Shown piece after piece: positions 1 to 7,836 of a stretch of 64,000 nucleotides of DNA (position 1 is the stretch's first letter; each line of letters starts with the position of its first letter). The notes beneath the pieces were generated by a model. That model saw nothing but the letters and a program-made list of their open reading frames with translations. It ran no database searches and was not told the origin of the DNA. A program made the position numbers and the translations under genes. The DNA comes from CAYRGG01 sp964423745 (GTDB taxonomy: Bacteria > Pseudomonadota > Gammaproteobacteria > Competibacterales > Competibacteraceae), in assembly GCA_964423745.1 (NCBI GenBank), contig CAYRGG010000013.1:22796-86795 (forward strand), read 5' to 3'.

Positions 1-1563
1 AAGCTGGGATTTGACGGCACGATTCCCAAAGGGAATACGGAAAACCAAGCCAATAAAGTAATCCTTTTGATCGGGATCGAACACATTAGAGACAGAGTCT
101 TCCCAACTCTCGTAACCTAATACGCGATCGCTTTGGCTAAAGTTGATGCTCGCGACAAGGGATAAATCTGGGCGGGTTTGCACGCGACTCCGTTTCAGCA
201 AAATATCCCTGGACTCTAGCTCTAGACGGCCGATATTGAGTTCAGGACGAACCCGTTGCGCGGTAGCAAAAACCTGTTTTTCATCGAAAACCACAGGTTG
301 GCGCAAGACTGTCGTGTAGCGGCTTGGCAAAATTGGCTTATTGCTGCTTTCATAATCCAATAATTCTTCTAAACGGTAAGTATTATCGAGAATTGTGTTC
401 CAGAGGATTTCCAGGCGGTTTTCGATATTGGCTAAATCGGTGTCGGTTTGCGCTTTATCGTAAGCGGTGATCTGCTGTTCCTGGAACAGACGATCGCCAC
501 TCCTGGCGAGGGTTTGCAGGGTCTCCCGTTGTTGTTCCGCAATCTGTAGTTGTAACAGGCTGCGGACCAACTCCCAATAGGTATTATCCACATCCCGCAG
601 AGCCTCATTGATCGCCGCTTTTATAGTCCAATCCGCCTGGCGGCGACCCACCTGAGCGAGCATCACATTGACATTAGGTGCAGACCCGTAGGGTCCAAAA
701 TCCTTGCTAAAGGGTAGCGGTGTCGTAAAAGTAGCGAACAGCTCTGAGGTCCAGGGAAAGCGGCTGTCTTGGCCAATGGGATCGCTCTCGGATAAGGGTT
801 GCACTAATCCCAGGTCATCCAGGGGAAAAAAGTTTTTGAGTCGTCGCGTGGATTGAAACTGAACCTCAAGACTCGAACCCCAGGGGAAGAGTTGGGCTGC
901 TCCCAGAGAAAAATTCCAAGCCTCCAAGGCATTGGTGCGCCGACTGGCAAACTCGATAGCCCCGAAACGCTGGGTTTCCAAGGCGCATTGTTCTGGGTTG
1001 ACCAGCTCGCCACTCACCGTAACGCAGACAAAATTACCAAACGCATCGGTAACCGGTACCTGCAACCCTTCTTCACCGGGTGGTGTTGTAAACTGATCCC
1101 CGACGTTTCCCTCGTCATTGATAGAACCGTCGGGGTTGAGGGTGCGGCCATCCACGACAAAGCTGGTGCCTCGTTGGCGGAAAATAAAGTCGTTGCGGTC
1201 AAAGGTTTTGCTATGGGTATAGGTGCCTGTGATGTTAAACAGCGGATCGAAGGCAGCTCGGCGTTGCACCAGTAGACTGTCGGCAATAAGCCGATCTTGT
1301 TTTTGTAATTGAATTAAAAGGTTACGCTGGAGAGCTTGGCGTAGGGCGTCATCAAGGGTAAGAAGTATAACGGTTTTTTCCTGCAAATAGGTGCGTGCGC
1401 CATAGTCCTCGTCTGCTAAGGTTGTCAAAACAAGCTGTTTAATCTCCTTTTCCTGCTGTAAGGTAAGAAAATTGTCTGTGGTCAGTCCCTGAGCATTCGC
1501 GTGTAGCAGCAAACAAGTCATCAACCATAAAGAAAATAAGCCTTTCAAAACCCAGCCTATCAC
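1..1563 (-). CDS. TolC-family outer-membrane efflux protein, 3' end cut by window edge
   Basis: An uninterrupted minus-strand frame runs from a GTG at 1563 off the left edge (about 520 residues seen), so no stop is visible. It opens with a signal peptide (hydrophobic run to LLLHANAQG), followed by helical repeats typical of TolC: a DDALRQALQRN segment near residue 60, an AINEALRDVDNTYWELV segment after the middle, and a late VRPELNIGRLELESRDILL segment. TolC-family trimers form the outer-membrane channel for type I secretion and efflux. The GTG is chosen because the in-frame TAA lies nine codons upstream with no ATG between, and a G-rich ribosome-binding stretch precedes it; TTG at 1548 is the alternative. 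It lies 60 bp downstream of the PP2C gene on the same strand, without an obvious terminator, so the two are probably co-transcribed. With the HlyD and C39 ABC genes at 7.8-12.5 kb it would complete a tripartite exporter. Confidence 0.88.
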   Translation of the reverse strand, partial: MIGWVLKGLFSLWLMTCLLLHANAQGLTTDNFLTLQQEKEIKQLVLTTLADEDYGARTYLQEKTVILLTLDDALRQALQRNLLIQLQKQDRLIADSLLVQRRAAFDPLFNITGTYTHSKTFDRNDFIFRQRGTSFVVDGRTLNPDGSINDEGNVGDQFTTPPGEEGLQVPVTDAFGNFVCVTVSGELVNPEQCALETQRFGAIEFASRRTNALEAWNFSLGAAQLFPWGSSLEVQFQSTRRLKNFFPLDDLGLVQPLSESDPIGQDSRFPWTSELFATFTTPLPFSKDFGPYGSAPNVNVMLAQVGRRQADWTIKAAINEALRDVDNTYWELVRSLLQLQIAEQQRETLQTLARSGDRLFQEQQITAYDKAQTDTDLANIENRLEILWNTILDNTYRLEELLDYESSNKPILPSRYTTVLRQPVVFDEKQVFATAQRVRPELNIGRLELESRDILLKRSRVQTRPDLSLVASINFSQSDRVLGYESWEDSVSNVFDPDQKDYFIGLVFRIPFGNRAVKSQL

Positions 1564-1623
1564 GAGCCCCCCTGTCCAAGAGATGGTTTATTTTGATTAT
1601 GAATTAATTATAGGCGCTATCTC

Positions 1624-2568
1624 TTAGGTGGCAGTGGAAGTGTGCTGACAACAAGCCAATACCACTGTGATATTGTCAATGCCTCCTTGAGCATTTGCTT
1701 GTTCGACCAATCCCTCACAGGTGGTTTGCAAACGGCTTGGCTCTGCCTGGTGTAGCGCCATTTCTATCCAAGGATCCGGTACCATGGCGTTGAGTCCATC
1801 GGAACAAATCAGTAGCACATCGTCAGGATGTAAAACCTGCAACTGGATATCTGCAGTCACTTGAGCGGCAGGGCCTAAGGAACGAAAAATAATATTGCGT
1901 GCTGGAGGAGGGCCTATCTGTCCGTGATCTTTCCAGTATTGATAAAGGGTGTGGTCCCGCGTAAGTTGCTGTAACTTATGGTCCCGATAAAGATAAACTC
2001 GGCTATCCCCAATATAAAAGATGATGGCTTGATGATTAAGGGATTTTGGCAACCAAAAGCCCGCAATAGTCGTTCCCATGCCTTGCCCTTCTGGAAAACC
2101 ACGCTGCTGGTTTAGATCGTGCAAATGTTGGTTGGCCTGTTCTAGGGCCGCCACTATAATCAACGCCGCTGAGTTGGGTGCATATTCTAACGTGCTATCT
2201 TCGTCACCATCCCTTTCTACAGGTTCGCTTTCTATAGGTTCACTACTGTCTAAAAACTCACTTTCTATAATGGGAAAATCTTCTAAAGTGGCGTCATCAT
2301 CTTGCGCTTGTACCTGCGGGGTATCGGCTGCGGCTGTCATACAGACCGTTTGGTGATTGCGCACATGGTTGCAAATGATCTCCACGGCTTCCCGGCTAGC
2401 AACTTCTCCCGTGACATGGCCCCCCATACCATCAGCGACCATAAAGAGTCTAAGCTCTTCATCAATGCAGAAATAGTCCTCGTTTAAGGCGCGTTTATGA
2501 CCAACATCACTGACACCATGGGTATTTAGGTAGAGTCCAGAGGAATTGCAGGGGGTGTGCTGTTGCAT
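1624..2568 (-). CDS. PP2C-family Ser/Thr protein phosphatase (Stp1/PrpC type)
   Basis: A 314-residue cytoplasmic metal-dependent protein phosphatase. All PP2C motifs are present in order: RALNED (26-31), ADGMGGH (45-51, metal-binding Asp), GMGTT (163-167), GDSR (187-190), SDGL (256-259) and GGIDNIT (295-301). The enzyme should remove phosphate from Ser/Thr using two Mn/Mg ions. It is longer than the usual 240-260-residue bacterial member because of an acidic, Ser/Glu-rich insertion at about 81-130 that looks disordered. It is divergent from the sigma-54 activator gene (105 bp apart) and upstream of the TolC gene. An FHA protein, a phosphothreonine reader, is encoded 3 kb away, which suggests a phospho-signalling circuit for this locus; no Ser/Thr kinase is visible in the window. 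Confidence 0.93.
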   Translation of the reverse strand: MQQHTPCNSSGLYLNTHGVSDVGHKRALNEDYFCIDEELRLFMVADGMGGHVTGEVASREAVEIICNHVRNHQTVCMTAAADTPQVQAQDDDATLEDFPIIESEFLDSSEPIESEPVERDGDEDSTLEYAPNSAALIIVAALEQANQHLHDLNQQRGFPEGQGMGTTIAGFWLPKSLNHQAIIFYIGDSRVYLYRDHKLQQLTRDHTLYQYWKDHGQIGPPPARNIIFRSLGPAAQVTADIQLQVLHPDDVLLICSDGLNAMVPDPWIEMALHQAEPSRLQTTCEGLVEQANAQGGIDNITVVLACCQHTSTAT

Positions 2569-2673
2569 AATCAGAGATCTTTTATTTTGTAATTTTTAGT
2601 GTAAACAAATCCATCTTCAACCGCTAATCTTATTTATTATCTCGAGTTTTTAACCTTATTAATTTGCAAAACA

Positions 2674-3930
2674 ATGCATGATATTCAAGATATCGATTAT
2701 TTGCCTAGCGATTTTTCGGACTATAGTTTTGATGTCGATCATTTGCTCAATGAGAATATTGCCCGTATCGAATTGCTCAAAATGAAAGTTTTGGAATGGC
2801 CCCATTTGGATGATCTGGAAAAGGATCATGCGCTACATGAGCTGGATATATTACGGGGGGCTTTTATCCAGGTGAACAGTGCTAACCGCCATTACCCCCT
2901 TACTGAACAGGAGGCGGTATCGGCCATGCTACCCGGGGCTGACCCTGCGAATCTTAAAATCGAAGGCATTATTGGTCAAAATAAGCAAATCGCCAAAGTC
3001 CTTAGAATCATTGCCAAAATGGCGGCTACTGATTTAACCATTTTGCTGGAAGGTGAAACAGGTTCTGGAAAAGAACTGTTTGCACGTATTATCCATCTCA
3101 ATAGTTGCCGCAAGAAATTTGTTGCGATCAACTGTGGCGCCTTTCCTTCAGATATTATTGAATCCGAGCTATTTGGCCATGTAAAAGGTTCGTTTACGGG
3201 AGCAAGTAGCGATCGTAAGGGTAAGTTTGAGGAGGCCGATGGGGGCACCATTTTTCTCGATGAAATTGGTGATCTCGAGCCCCATGCGCAGGTTAAATTG
3301 CTGCGGGTATTAGAGTTGGGTGAACTGCAGCGTGTTGGCTCCGAAATTCCTGTCAAAGTAAATGTAAAAGTGATTGCTGCCACTTATAAAAACCTAGAAA
3401 AAATGGTTAAAGAAGGGACATTTCGAGAAGACCTTTACTACCGAATTAACATGTGTCCACTCTGGATTCCTCCCCTCAGGGAGCGTCGCGATGAAATCGG
3501 TATTCTCTTTGAGTTTTTTCTTAAACAAGTCGGTGCTTTGGTGAATAAAAAAGCCGTTGTAATCAGTACCGAACTGCAGGAATTTATCAATCATCATTAT
3601 GATTTTCCTGGCAATATACGTGAACTCAAAAATATGGCTCAGTACATTGCTTATATTGCTGGCGAATCACCCGTCACTCTGGCGGACCTGCCTGAGCGAT
3701 ATCAAACATACAACGTCGCAAATAACGTGCAAACGCGGCTAGAAAGTTCATTGGAACAGGAAAAAAAGCTTACCTATATTCGCAATGATGCCGAAAAAGA
3801 ATATCTCATTTACCTATTACAAAAACACCGAGGCAGTATAAAAAAAATTTGCCTGGAAATGGCTTTGTCTCGGTCCCGAGTGTATCAGCTTTTGCATAAG
3901 TTTCAGCTACAGGCAAGTGATTATCGCTGA
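2674..3930 (+). CDS. sigma-54-dependent transcriptional activator (no receiver domain)
   Basis: A 418-residue bacterial enhancer-binding protein. Residues 1-95 are a helical region without recognisable receiver, GAF or PAS signature. The AAA+ domain follows, with Walker A GETGSGKE (127-134), the sigma-54 contact loop GSFTGA (172-177, where most family members have GAFTGA) and Walker B GGTIFLDEIGD (190-200). The C-terminal 30 residues form a helix-turn-helix of the Fis type (IKKICLEMALSRSRVYQLL). Such proteins hydrolyse ATP to open sigma-54 RNA polymerase complexes. The two small-protein arrays in this locus carry matching -24/-12 promoters, so they are the obvious targets (inference). With no receiver domain it may be controlled by a partner or by the phosphatase/FHA proteins. 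Confidence 0.93.
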   Translation: MHDIQDIDYLPSDFSDYSFDVDHLLNENIARIELLKMKVLEWPHLDDLEKDHALHELDILRGAFIQVNSANRHYPLTEQEAVSAMLPGADPANLKIEGIIGQNKQIAKVLRIIAKMAATDLTILLEGETGSGKELFARIIHLNSCRKKFVAINCGAFPSDIIESELFGHVKGSFTGASSDRKGKFEEADGGTIFLDEIGDLEPHAQVKLLRVLELGELQRVGSEIPVKVNVKVIAATYKNLEKMVKEGTFREDLYYRINMCPLWIPPLRERRDEIGILFEFFLKQVGALVNKKAVVISTELQEFINHHYDFPGNIRELKNMAQYIAYIAGESPVTLADLPERYQTYNVANNVQTRLESSLEQEKKLTYIRNDAEKEYLIYLLQKHRGSIKKICLEMALSRSRVYQLLHKFQLQASDYR

Positions 3931-3968
3931 TGGTATGGTTTTTTTGTTGTTGGTTGATAAAACAAGCG

Positions 3969-3985
3969 TTGTGAATATTTCACAA
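3969..3985. promoter_or_regulatory. Inverted repeat, possible operator
   Basis: TTGTGAA and TTCACAA form perfect 7-bp arms around a 3-bp spacer, 39 bp after the stop of the sigma-54 activator gene. A further TTTCACAG half-site lies about 15 bp on. It could bind a dimeric regulator of the downstream parvulin-lipoprotein-FHA genes, or be a weak hairpin. The TGTGA/TCACA cores are 5 bp apart rather than the 6 bp of a CRP site. Confidence 0.35.
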
Positions 3986-4058
3986 TTTTTATGCTTAAAA
4001 TTTCACAGAAAAAAAACTAAAAGTATATAGAGTAGAGTATTTCGCTAAATGGATCTAA

Positions 4059-4201
4059 GAAGCTGTTTCAGAATCTGCTCATGTCCGCTGACTCGGCGTT
4101 GCAGCACCTTCTCCGCTGCTCATTTACCATCTGTAAACTGCGCTGCTCGAAGGCGCTGCGCCTTGATTCAGCGAACCTATGAGAATTTTTGAAACAGCTT
4201 C
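4059..4201. mobile_element. MITE-like element, 143 bp, non-coding
   Basis: The ends are perfect 12-bp inverted repeats: GAAGCTGTTTCA at 4059-4070 and TGAAACAGCTTC at 4190-4201. Similarity extends imperfectly inward to about 27 bp. The element is flanked by direct repeats TAA (4056-4058 and 4202-4204), or CTAA if the shared C is counted, as expected of target duplication. Inside are smaller hairpins, such as AAGGCG-CTG-CGCCTT at 4150-4164. It is too short to code for a transposase, so it would be a non-autonomous element moved in trans. CTAA resembles the YTAR target of IS5-type transposases, but the family cannot be assigned from one copy. It occupies most of the 450-bp gap between the activator and parvulin genes. 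Confidence 0.72.
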
Positions 4202-4381
4202 TAAGGCAGAAGCTGTTGTCCTTTCTTTATGCCTAATTTCCGCACGTTTCGATGATTGTAGAGATAGTTATTACAAATACAAATAATAGATAATATTTAT
4301 GCAGAAAGTTGGATTAACCGATTTCTATAGAGCATTGCGCTTCTCCAAAAAAACTATTCTTATCCTTGCCCAGAGACATTC

Positions 4382-5131
4382 ATGGAAATGCAGGATATTT
4401 TAACCACAGTCGGTGGTGAACCCATTACTGTGGCGGATGTTATCGTACAGCTAAAAGGCAATGGTACTTTTAGAAACGCGATTTATCAGCTTATCGAGAC
4501 CCGAGTCATTATCCGTAAGTGTAAGGAATTGGGTATCGTGATTAGTGATCACGAATTTCATGTACATGCTGAAACAAAGCGTCGTTTACTCGGATTAGCT
4601 AGCACCGTAGATCTAAACCGTCATTGTCGATGCCATGGTATCGTTTTGGAGCAATGGCATAGTATGGTTCAGCAGGAATTGTTACGCCATAAATTGCGGG
4701 ATAAAATAATTTTGTCCAGAGATGTTGAAGCTTATTTTGAAGAACACAAAAACGATTTTATGACAGCTTCGGTATCACGTCTTGTCTGTCCAGACCATGA
4801 GGCAGTTCAACAGGCAAAACAAAGGATTGTCATTCAGGGAGAAGATTTTGCGACAGTGACAAGACAGGTTTCTCTGGAAAAAAATACCCGAGTGGCTGGC
4901 GGATATTTAGGGTCCGTCAAATACGGCACCTTACCTCATCCCATTAATAAAGCTGTGTTTTCTGCGGATCCAGGGAGTGTATTAGGCCCCTTTGAGCAAA
5001 GTGGTTACTGGGTTTTGTATCGTTTAGAAGAACGTCGTAACATAGAATTAAATGAAGCCTTGTACAAAAATATTGCTAATCAACTTTTTAATCAATGGCT
5101 CCAAAAGCTTGTATTGAGTACCAAAGCTTGA
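4382..5131 (+). CDS. Parvulin-type (PpiC) peptidyl-prolyl cis-trans isomerase
   Basis: A 249-residue protein with a SurA-like helical N-terminal half (about 1-110) and a parvulin domain (about 130-215). The latter includes the typical AGGYLGSVKYGTLP and VLGPFEQSGYWVLYRLEE segments. No signal peptide or membrane segment is present at the N-terminus (MEMQDILTTVGGEP), so it should act in the cytoplasm, unlike periplasmic SurA or PpiD. Parvulins without a signal sequence are found beside C39-type peptide exporters in other bacteria (from memory), and a role in keeping export cargo in a competent conformation is a reasonable inference here. The ribosome-binding site is weak. Confidence 0.85.
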   Translation: MEMQDILTTVGGEPITVADVIVQLKGNGTFRNAIYQLIETRVIIRKCKELGIVISDHEFHVHAETKRRLLGLASTVDLNRHCRCHGIVLEQWHSMVQQELLRHKLRDKIILSRDVEAYFEEHKNDFMTASVSRLVCPDHEAVQQAKQRIVIQGEDFATVTRQVSLEKNTRVAGGYLGSVKYGTLPHPINKAVFSADPGSVLGPFEQSGYWVLYRLEERRNIELNEALYKNIANQLFNQWLQKLVLSTKA

Positions 5132-5288
5132 AGAGACTAAGGTAAGATAAGCACCTTGAAGTTAACAACAAACAAGCATTTTGACGAAATGATAAAAGCA
5201 ATGCTTATTTTAACGACCCTATAAACTTGGAGGCGGCGCTGCTACTTCATCACGTAGAGGGGTAGGAAGCTATGCGTCGAAAGCGTTT

Positions 5289-5591
5289 ATGAAAAAAATT
5301 TTTCTAATACTCGCTGTTTTGGCTCTTAGTGCCTGTGCTCACCCAACATACCGAGATGTCAAGCTGGGTATGAATCAAGAAGAACTCGTTGCAGTAGCCG
5401 GACAGCCCGATAGCGTGATCGCCTCCCATAAGGTTGATGATGTTGTCGTAGAAATTTTTGAATATCACCAAGGTAATTTATGGTGGGGAGATTTGGATGA
5501 ATCCTACTGGTTTTTCTTTGTTGACGGAAAATTAGAAAAATGGGAGCGGCCAGGTGATTATTTACGCTATGTCGACACCCTTTACTATTAA
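5289..5591 (+). CDS. Small lipoprotein, SmpA/OmlA (BamE)-like
   Basis: A 100-residue protein with a lipoprotein signal peptide; the lipobox is LSAC, with the acylated Cys at residue 16. The start YRDVKLGMNQEELVAVAGQPD matches the opening of the BamE/SmpA fold, in which a helix-turn element recognises partner proteins. The rest (WWGDLDESYWFFFVDGKLEKW) fits the beta part of such a domain. It is probably anchored to a cell-envelope membrane. It lies between the parvulin and FHA genes on the same strand. It is not bamE itself, which would have a different context, and its role in the exporter locus is unknown. Confidence 0.8.
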   Translation: MKKIFLILAVLALSACAHPTYRDVKLGMNQEELVAVAGQPDSVIASHKVDDVVVEIFEYHQGNLWWGDLDESYWFFFVDGKLEKWERPGDYLRYVDTLYY

Positions 5592-5626
5592 TTAATTAAA
5601 TTATTACGCTGCAAGGATTTTATCTC

Positions 5627-6952
5627 TTGACAAGCGATAGCGAGTTTAATAATTCCACTGTTTTTGTGGGTACTACTCCCCAAGGGGCATCACAGCCAGC
5701 GCCTAGGGCGCGCCTTGTCTGCCTTGATGACACGGGTGATGAAAATCTTAAAGACCTTGAGATTTCTCTTATACAGAGTGAAAAAATGCTCGGCCGTAGT
5801 GCTGAAAACGCAATCTGCATTCCCCATAAGAGACTATCCAGACGACATGCACGACTTTTTCTCGAAGGAACGACTTGGACTGTCGAGGATTTAAACAGTA
5901 CCAACGGTGTATTTGTTAATGAAAAAAAGGTCAGTCGCGCCCAACTCAACGATGGAGACATGGTCAAATTTGGACCTTTGCCTTTTCGCTACGAGTTAGA
6001 AGGGTTCACGCCTGTTTCTGATACGACTGATTCGCACGGGGAGGCGTCTTCTCCCTTAGGTGTAGAAGGCACCATGTATGCTGGACATGCCGAGGTGCTG
6101 GCCTCCCTAGCAGCCGCTGAGAAAGAAGCAGAGCCACCTGAAGAACCACCTACAGAACGGCCCATTCCCAACAAATTTATACCAGGCAAGGAAAAAAGAT
6201 CTAGTGTCCGCAAACCTATCCTACGTTACCTACTTATTCTTTTCATTGGTTTTGGGTTAGCCGGTGCTGGTTATTTATACGTTAATCACCAGCGTCAGCA
6301 AGAGCTGAATCAGTTAGTCAGGGATTACGAGAGCAGGCTACAAAAGTTTCTAGAAGAGTATGAAGTTAGATCGGATGCTTCTTTCCAATCGACTCAAGCA
6401 GAGGAAGAACTTGAAGAAATTCGTACCTTAAAAGCAGGCGTCGATTTTGCGGCAAACCAATATCCCCAGAGTCTTGTTTTTAAGGAGCTGCAGGCGAAAC
6501 TGTTATTTCTCGAATTTGAGCGTCGTTTTCAAAATCTATTACTTACAGAGCAGCAAAGTATTTATGATGCTAGAGTCCTGGTAGATAAAACTCGCGATGA
6601 AATAGGGGCATTGCTACCTAAAAGTGCCTCAACTGCCAAAAGTGCTATTGTAGAGGTTTTGGAACTGCTTGATTTGGCCGATGTGGTGGTTCGATTTAGG
6701 CAATTTAGTCAACGTTTTAACAATTTTTCTGACCAAGTTGGCGATCCTTTTGAACGTGATATTGCTCCCACTAGAGCTGAGCTGCGTGAGATGCAAGATT
6801 TAAAAGCACAGTTTATTGAAAAAAAGAAAACCAATCGCTTACCCTTGTCGGTTACCTATACCGAGTTTCAAAGTCTATTGGAAGAGGTAGAAAAGCAAGA
6901 TATACACTTCGTTGATCGTCTCAGAGGGCTTATGAGAAGGCAACAAAAGTAA
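5627..6952 (+). CDS. FHA-domain transmembrane protein with coiled-coil C-terminus
   Basis: A 441-residue protein with three parts. An N-terminal FHA domain has GRS (56-58), SRRHA (71-75) and LNSTNGVFVN (89-98), the phosphothreonine-binding residues of the family. A Pro/Glu-rich linker (about 125-195) leads to a single transmembrane helix (about 198-219), then a long helical, probably coiled-coil region to the end. The FHA part should face the cytoplasm and the C-terminus the periplasm. The start is a TTG with AAGGA about ten bases upstream; no better ATG matches the domain boundary. FHA domains read phosphorylated threonines, so with the PP2C enzyme this suggests phospho-dependent assembly or gating of the secretion machinery (inference). 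The kinase is not in the window. Confidence 0.88.
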   Translation: MTSDSEFNNSTVFVGTTPQGASQPAPRARLVCLDDTGDENLKDLEISLIQSEKMLGRSAENAICIPHKRLSRRHARLFLEGTTWTVEDLNSTNGVFVNEKKVSRAQLNDGDMVKFGPLPFRYELEGFTPVSDTTDSHGEASSPLGVEGTMYAGHAEVLASLAAAEKEAEPPEEPPTERPIPNKFIPGKEKRSSVRKPILRYLLILFIGFGLAGAGYLYVNHQRQQELNQLVRDYESRLQKFLEEYEVRSDASFQSTQAEEELEEIRTLKAGVDFAANQYPQSLVFKELQAKLLFLEFERRFQNLLLTEQQSIYDARVLVDKTRDEIGALLPKSASTAKSAIVEVLELLDLADVVVRFRQFSQRFNNFSDQVGDPFERDIAPTRAELREMQDLKAQFIEKKKTNRLPLSVTYTEFQSLLEEVEKQDIHFVDRLRGLMRRQQK

Positions 6953-6957
6953 TAAAA

Positions 6958-6987
6958 AACACACAGGAAAATCTGTTCCTGTGTGTT
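6958..6987 (-). terminator. Strong hairpin terminator for the first small-protein array
   Basis: AACACACAGGAA and TTCCTGTGTGTT make a perfect 12-bp stem with a 6-base loop. Read on the minus strand the stem is followed by a run of T, so it ends transcription of the array at 7020-7558. It may also stop the converging FHA gene, whose stop codon lies just to the left. Confidence 0.85.
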
Positions 6988-7019
6988 GAATTTATTATTT
7001 TATGTGTAATTTATTATTT

Positions 7020-7271
7020 TTAGCCGATGTGGATGGACGTATTAGCTTGAATATTGTCATCGCCACCATCGCCGGCAATACCCATGTTGGCTTGTTCTAG
7101 CGCTTGGCGAGTCGCCTGATCAGCCATTGAGTCGGCAAAACTATCACCACTTGCACCGTCTAGGAAAGCATTGCCGCTAGCGCTTGCTGAGGTAATATCG
7201 GCGAGGTTACCGCTGTCCTGAGAACCTGCGTTAGCTTGTAGAACGTCACCACCACTTTTATCGACAGACAT
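7020..7271 (-). CDS. Small Gly-Gly cargo-like protein, paralogue 1 (type A)
   Basis: An 83-residue protein, cysteine-free and rich in Gly, Ala, Ser, Asp and Asn. It shares with four neighbours an N-terminal SGGDVLQANAG, a core SASGNAFLDG followed by SGDSF, a DQATRQALEQAN helix, a GDGGDDN turn and a short hydrophobic tail (TSIHIG). The start is fixed by AAGGAG seven bases before the ATG. Only eight residues precede and include the Gly-Gly, much shorter than a normal double-glycine leader. It is the second gene of an array with paralogue 2. I do not recognise the family. The adjacent C39 exporter suggests it is secreted; a matrix or amyloid-like structural peptide, signal or bacteriocin are all possible. 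It is nearly identical to paralogue 3. Confidence 0.85.
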   Translation of the reverse strand: MSVDKSGGDVLQANAGSQDSGNLADITSASASGNAFLDGASGDSFADSMADQATRQALEQANMGIAGDGGDDNIQANTSIHIG

Positions 7272-7312
7272 ACTATGTCTCCTTTATAAAGGCTTTATTA
7301 GAGGGCATTAAT

Positions 7313-7558
7313 TTAAATGTTGATATCAGTATTGGCTTCGGTGTTATCGTTTCCAGCTTCACCACCAATGCCGTCGTTGACCTGGTCTAGGCGCTGGCGC
7401 ATGTTTTGGTCTAAGTTAGTATCAGTAAAGCTATCGCCACTATGGCCATCTAAAAAAGCATTACCACTAGCGCTGACTGATGTCACGTCAGCAAGGTTTA
7501 CACTCTCTTGGCTACCGGCATTGGCTTGCAAAGCATCACCACCACGTTTGTTAATCAT
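7313..7558 (-). CDS. Small Gly-Gly cargo-like protein, paralogue 2 (type B)
   Basis: An 81-residue member of the five-protein family: NKRGGDALQANAG, then SVSASGNAFLDG, SGDSFTD, a DQNMRQRLDQVND helix, a glycine/Asn turn (GGEAGNDN) and the tail TDINI. An upstream in-frame ATG at 7579 would add seven residues but lacks a ribosome-binding site, whereas AGAGG precedes the ATG at 7558, so 7558 is preferred. It is the first gene after the sigma-54 promoter at 7632-7647. Type B members carry KRGG and VNDG and end in a short hydrophobic tail without final Gly. Confidence 0.83.
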   Translation of the reverse strand: MINKRGGDALQANAGSQESVNLADVTSVSASGNAFLDGHSGDSFTDTNLDQNMRQRLDQVNDGIGGEAGNDNTEANTDINI

Positions 7559-7631
7559 AGTTTGTTTACCTCTAGTCATAAGTTTTATTAGATTAATGTC
7601 GATTTATTTTTTTGTTCGACATTTACTATTA

Positions 7632-7647
7632 AGCAGAGTACGTGCCA
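7632..7647 (-). promoter_or_regulatory. sigma-54 (-24/-12) promoter of the first small-protein array
   Basis: The minus strand reads TGGCACGTACTCTGCT. The consensus is TGGCACG-N4-TTGCW: the -24 box is a perfect match and the -12 box has one change (CTGCT), with exactly 10 bases between GG and GC. It lies about 75 bases upstream of the start codon of paralogue 2. A sigma-54 activator gene is in the same locus. A very similar site precedes the second array. Confidence 0.85.
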
Positions 7648-7754
7648 AAACTATCATTTTTTTACAAATTTTTATTAAGTATTTGAAAACTATTATTTTA
7701 TTAAATAATTGGAGGGCAAAGTCAATAAATTGCAGAAACCCCATACGTTAATTG

Positions 7755-7769
7755 TCTAGTAAAACTAGA
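7755..7769. promoter_or_regulatory. Inverted repeat upstream of the HlyD gene
   Basis: TCTAGT and ACTAGA form perfect arms around AAA, about 68 bp before the HlyD start and about 110 bp upstream of the divergent sigma-54 promoter. It could be an activator site for the array or an operator for the exporter operon. No matching copy was found upstream of the second array. Confidence 0.35.
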
Positions 7770-7836
7770 TAGTTTGTCTAAAAAAAGTAGATTTTTTATA
7801 AAAACACTATTTTACGAATCAGTAGAGAAAACCATT

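Noticed and set aside
853..1286. Frames on both strands inside the TolC region (853-1275 plus, 1014-1286 minus)
   Set aside because: They are alternative-frame shadows of the TolC gene, with no domain or ribosome-binding site.
3969..3985. CRP binding site
   Set aside because: TGTGA and TCACA are separated by five rather than six bases, so it was kept only as an unassigned inverted repeat.
7711..7735. Possible sigma-54 promoter for the HlyD-exporter operon (GGAGGGC then TTGCAG)
   Set aside because: The distance between GG and GC is wrong; sigma-54 spacing is strict.
7317..7751. 144-residue plus-strand frame antisense to paralogue 2
   Set aside because: It is the complement of a well-supported gene and its promoter and encodes nothing recognisable.
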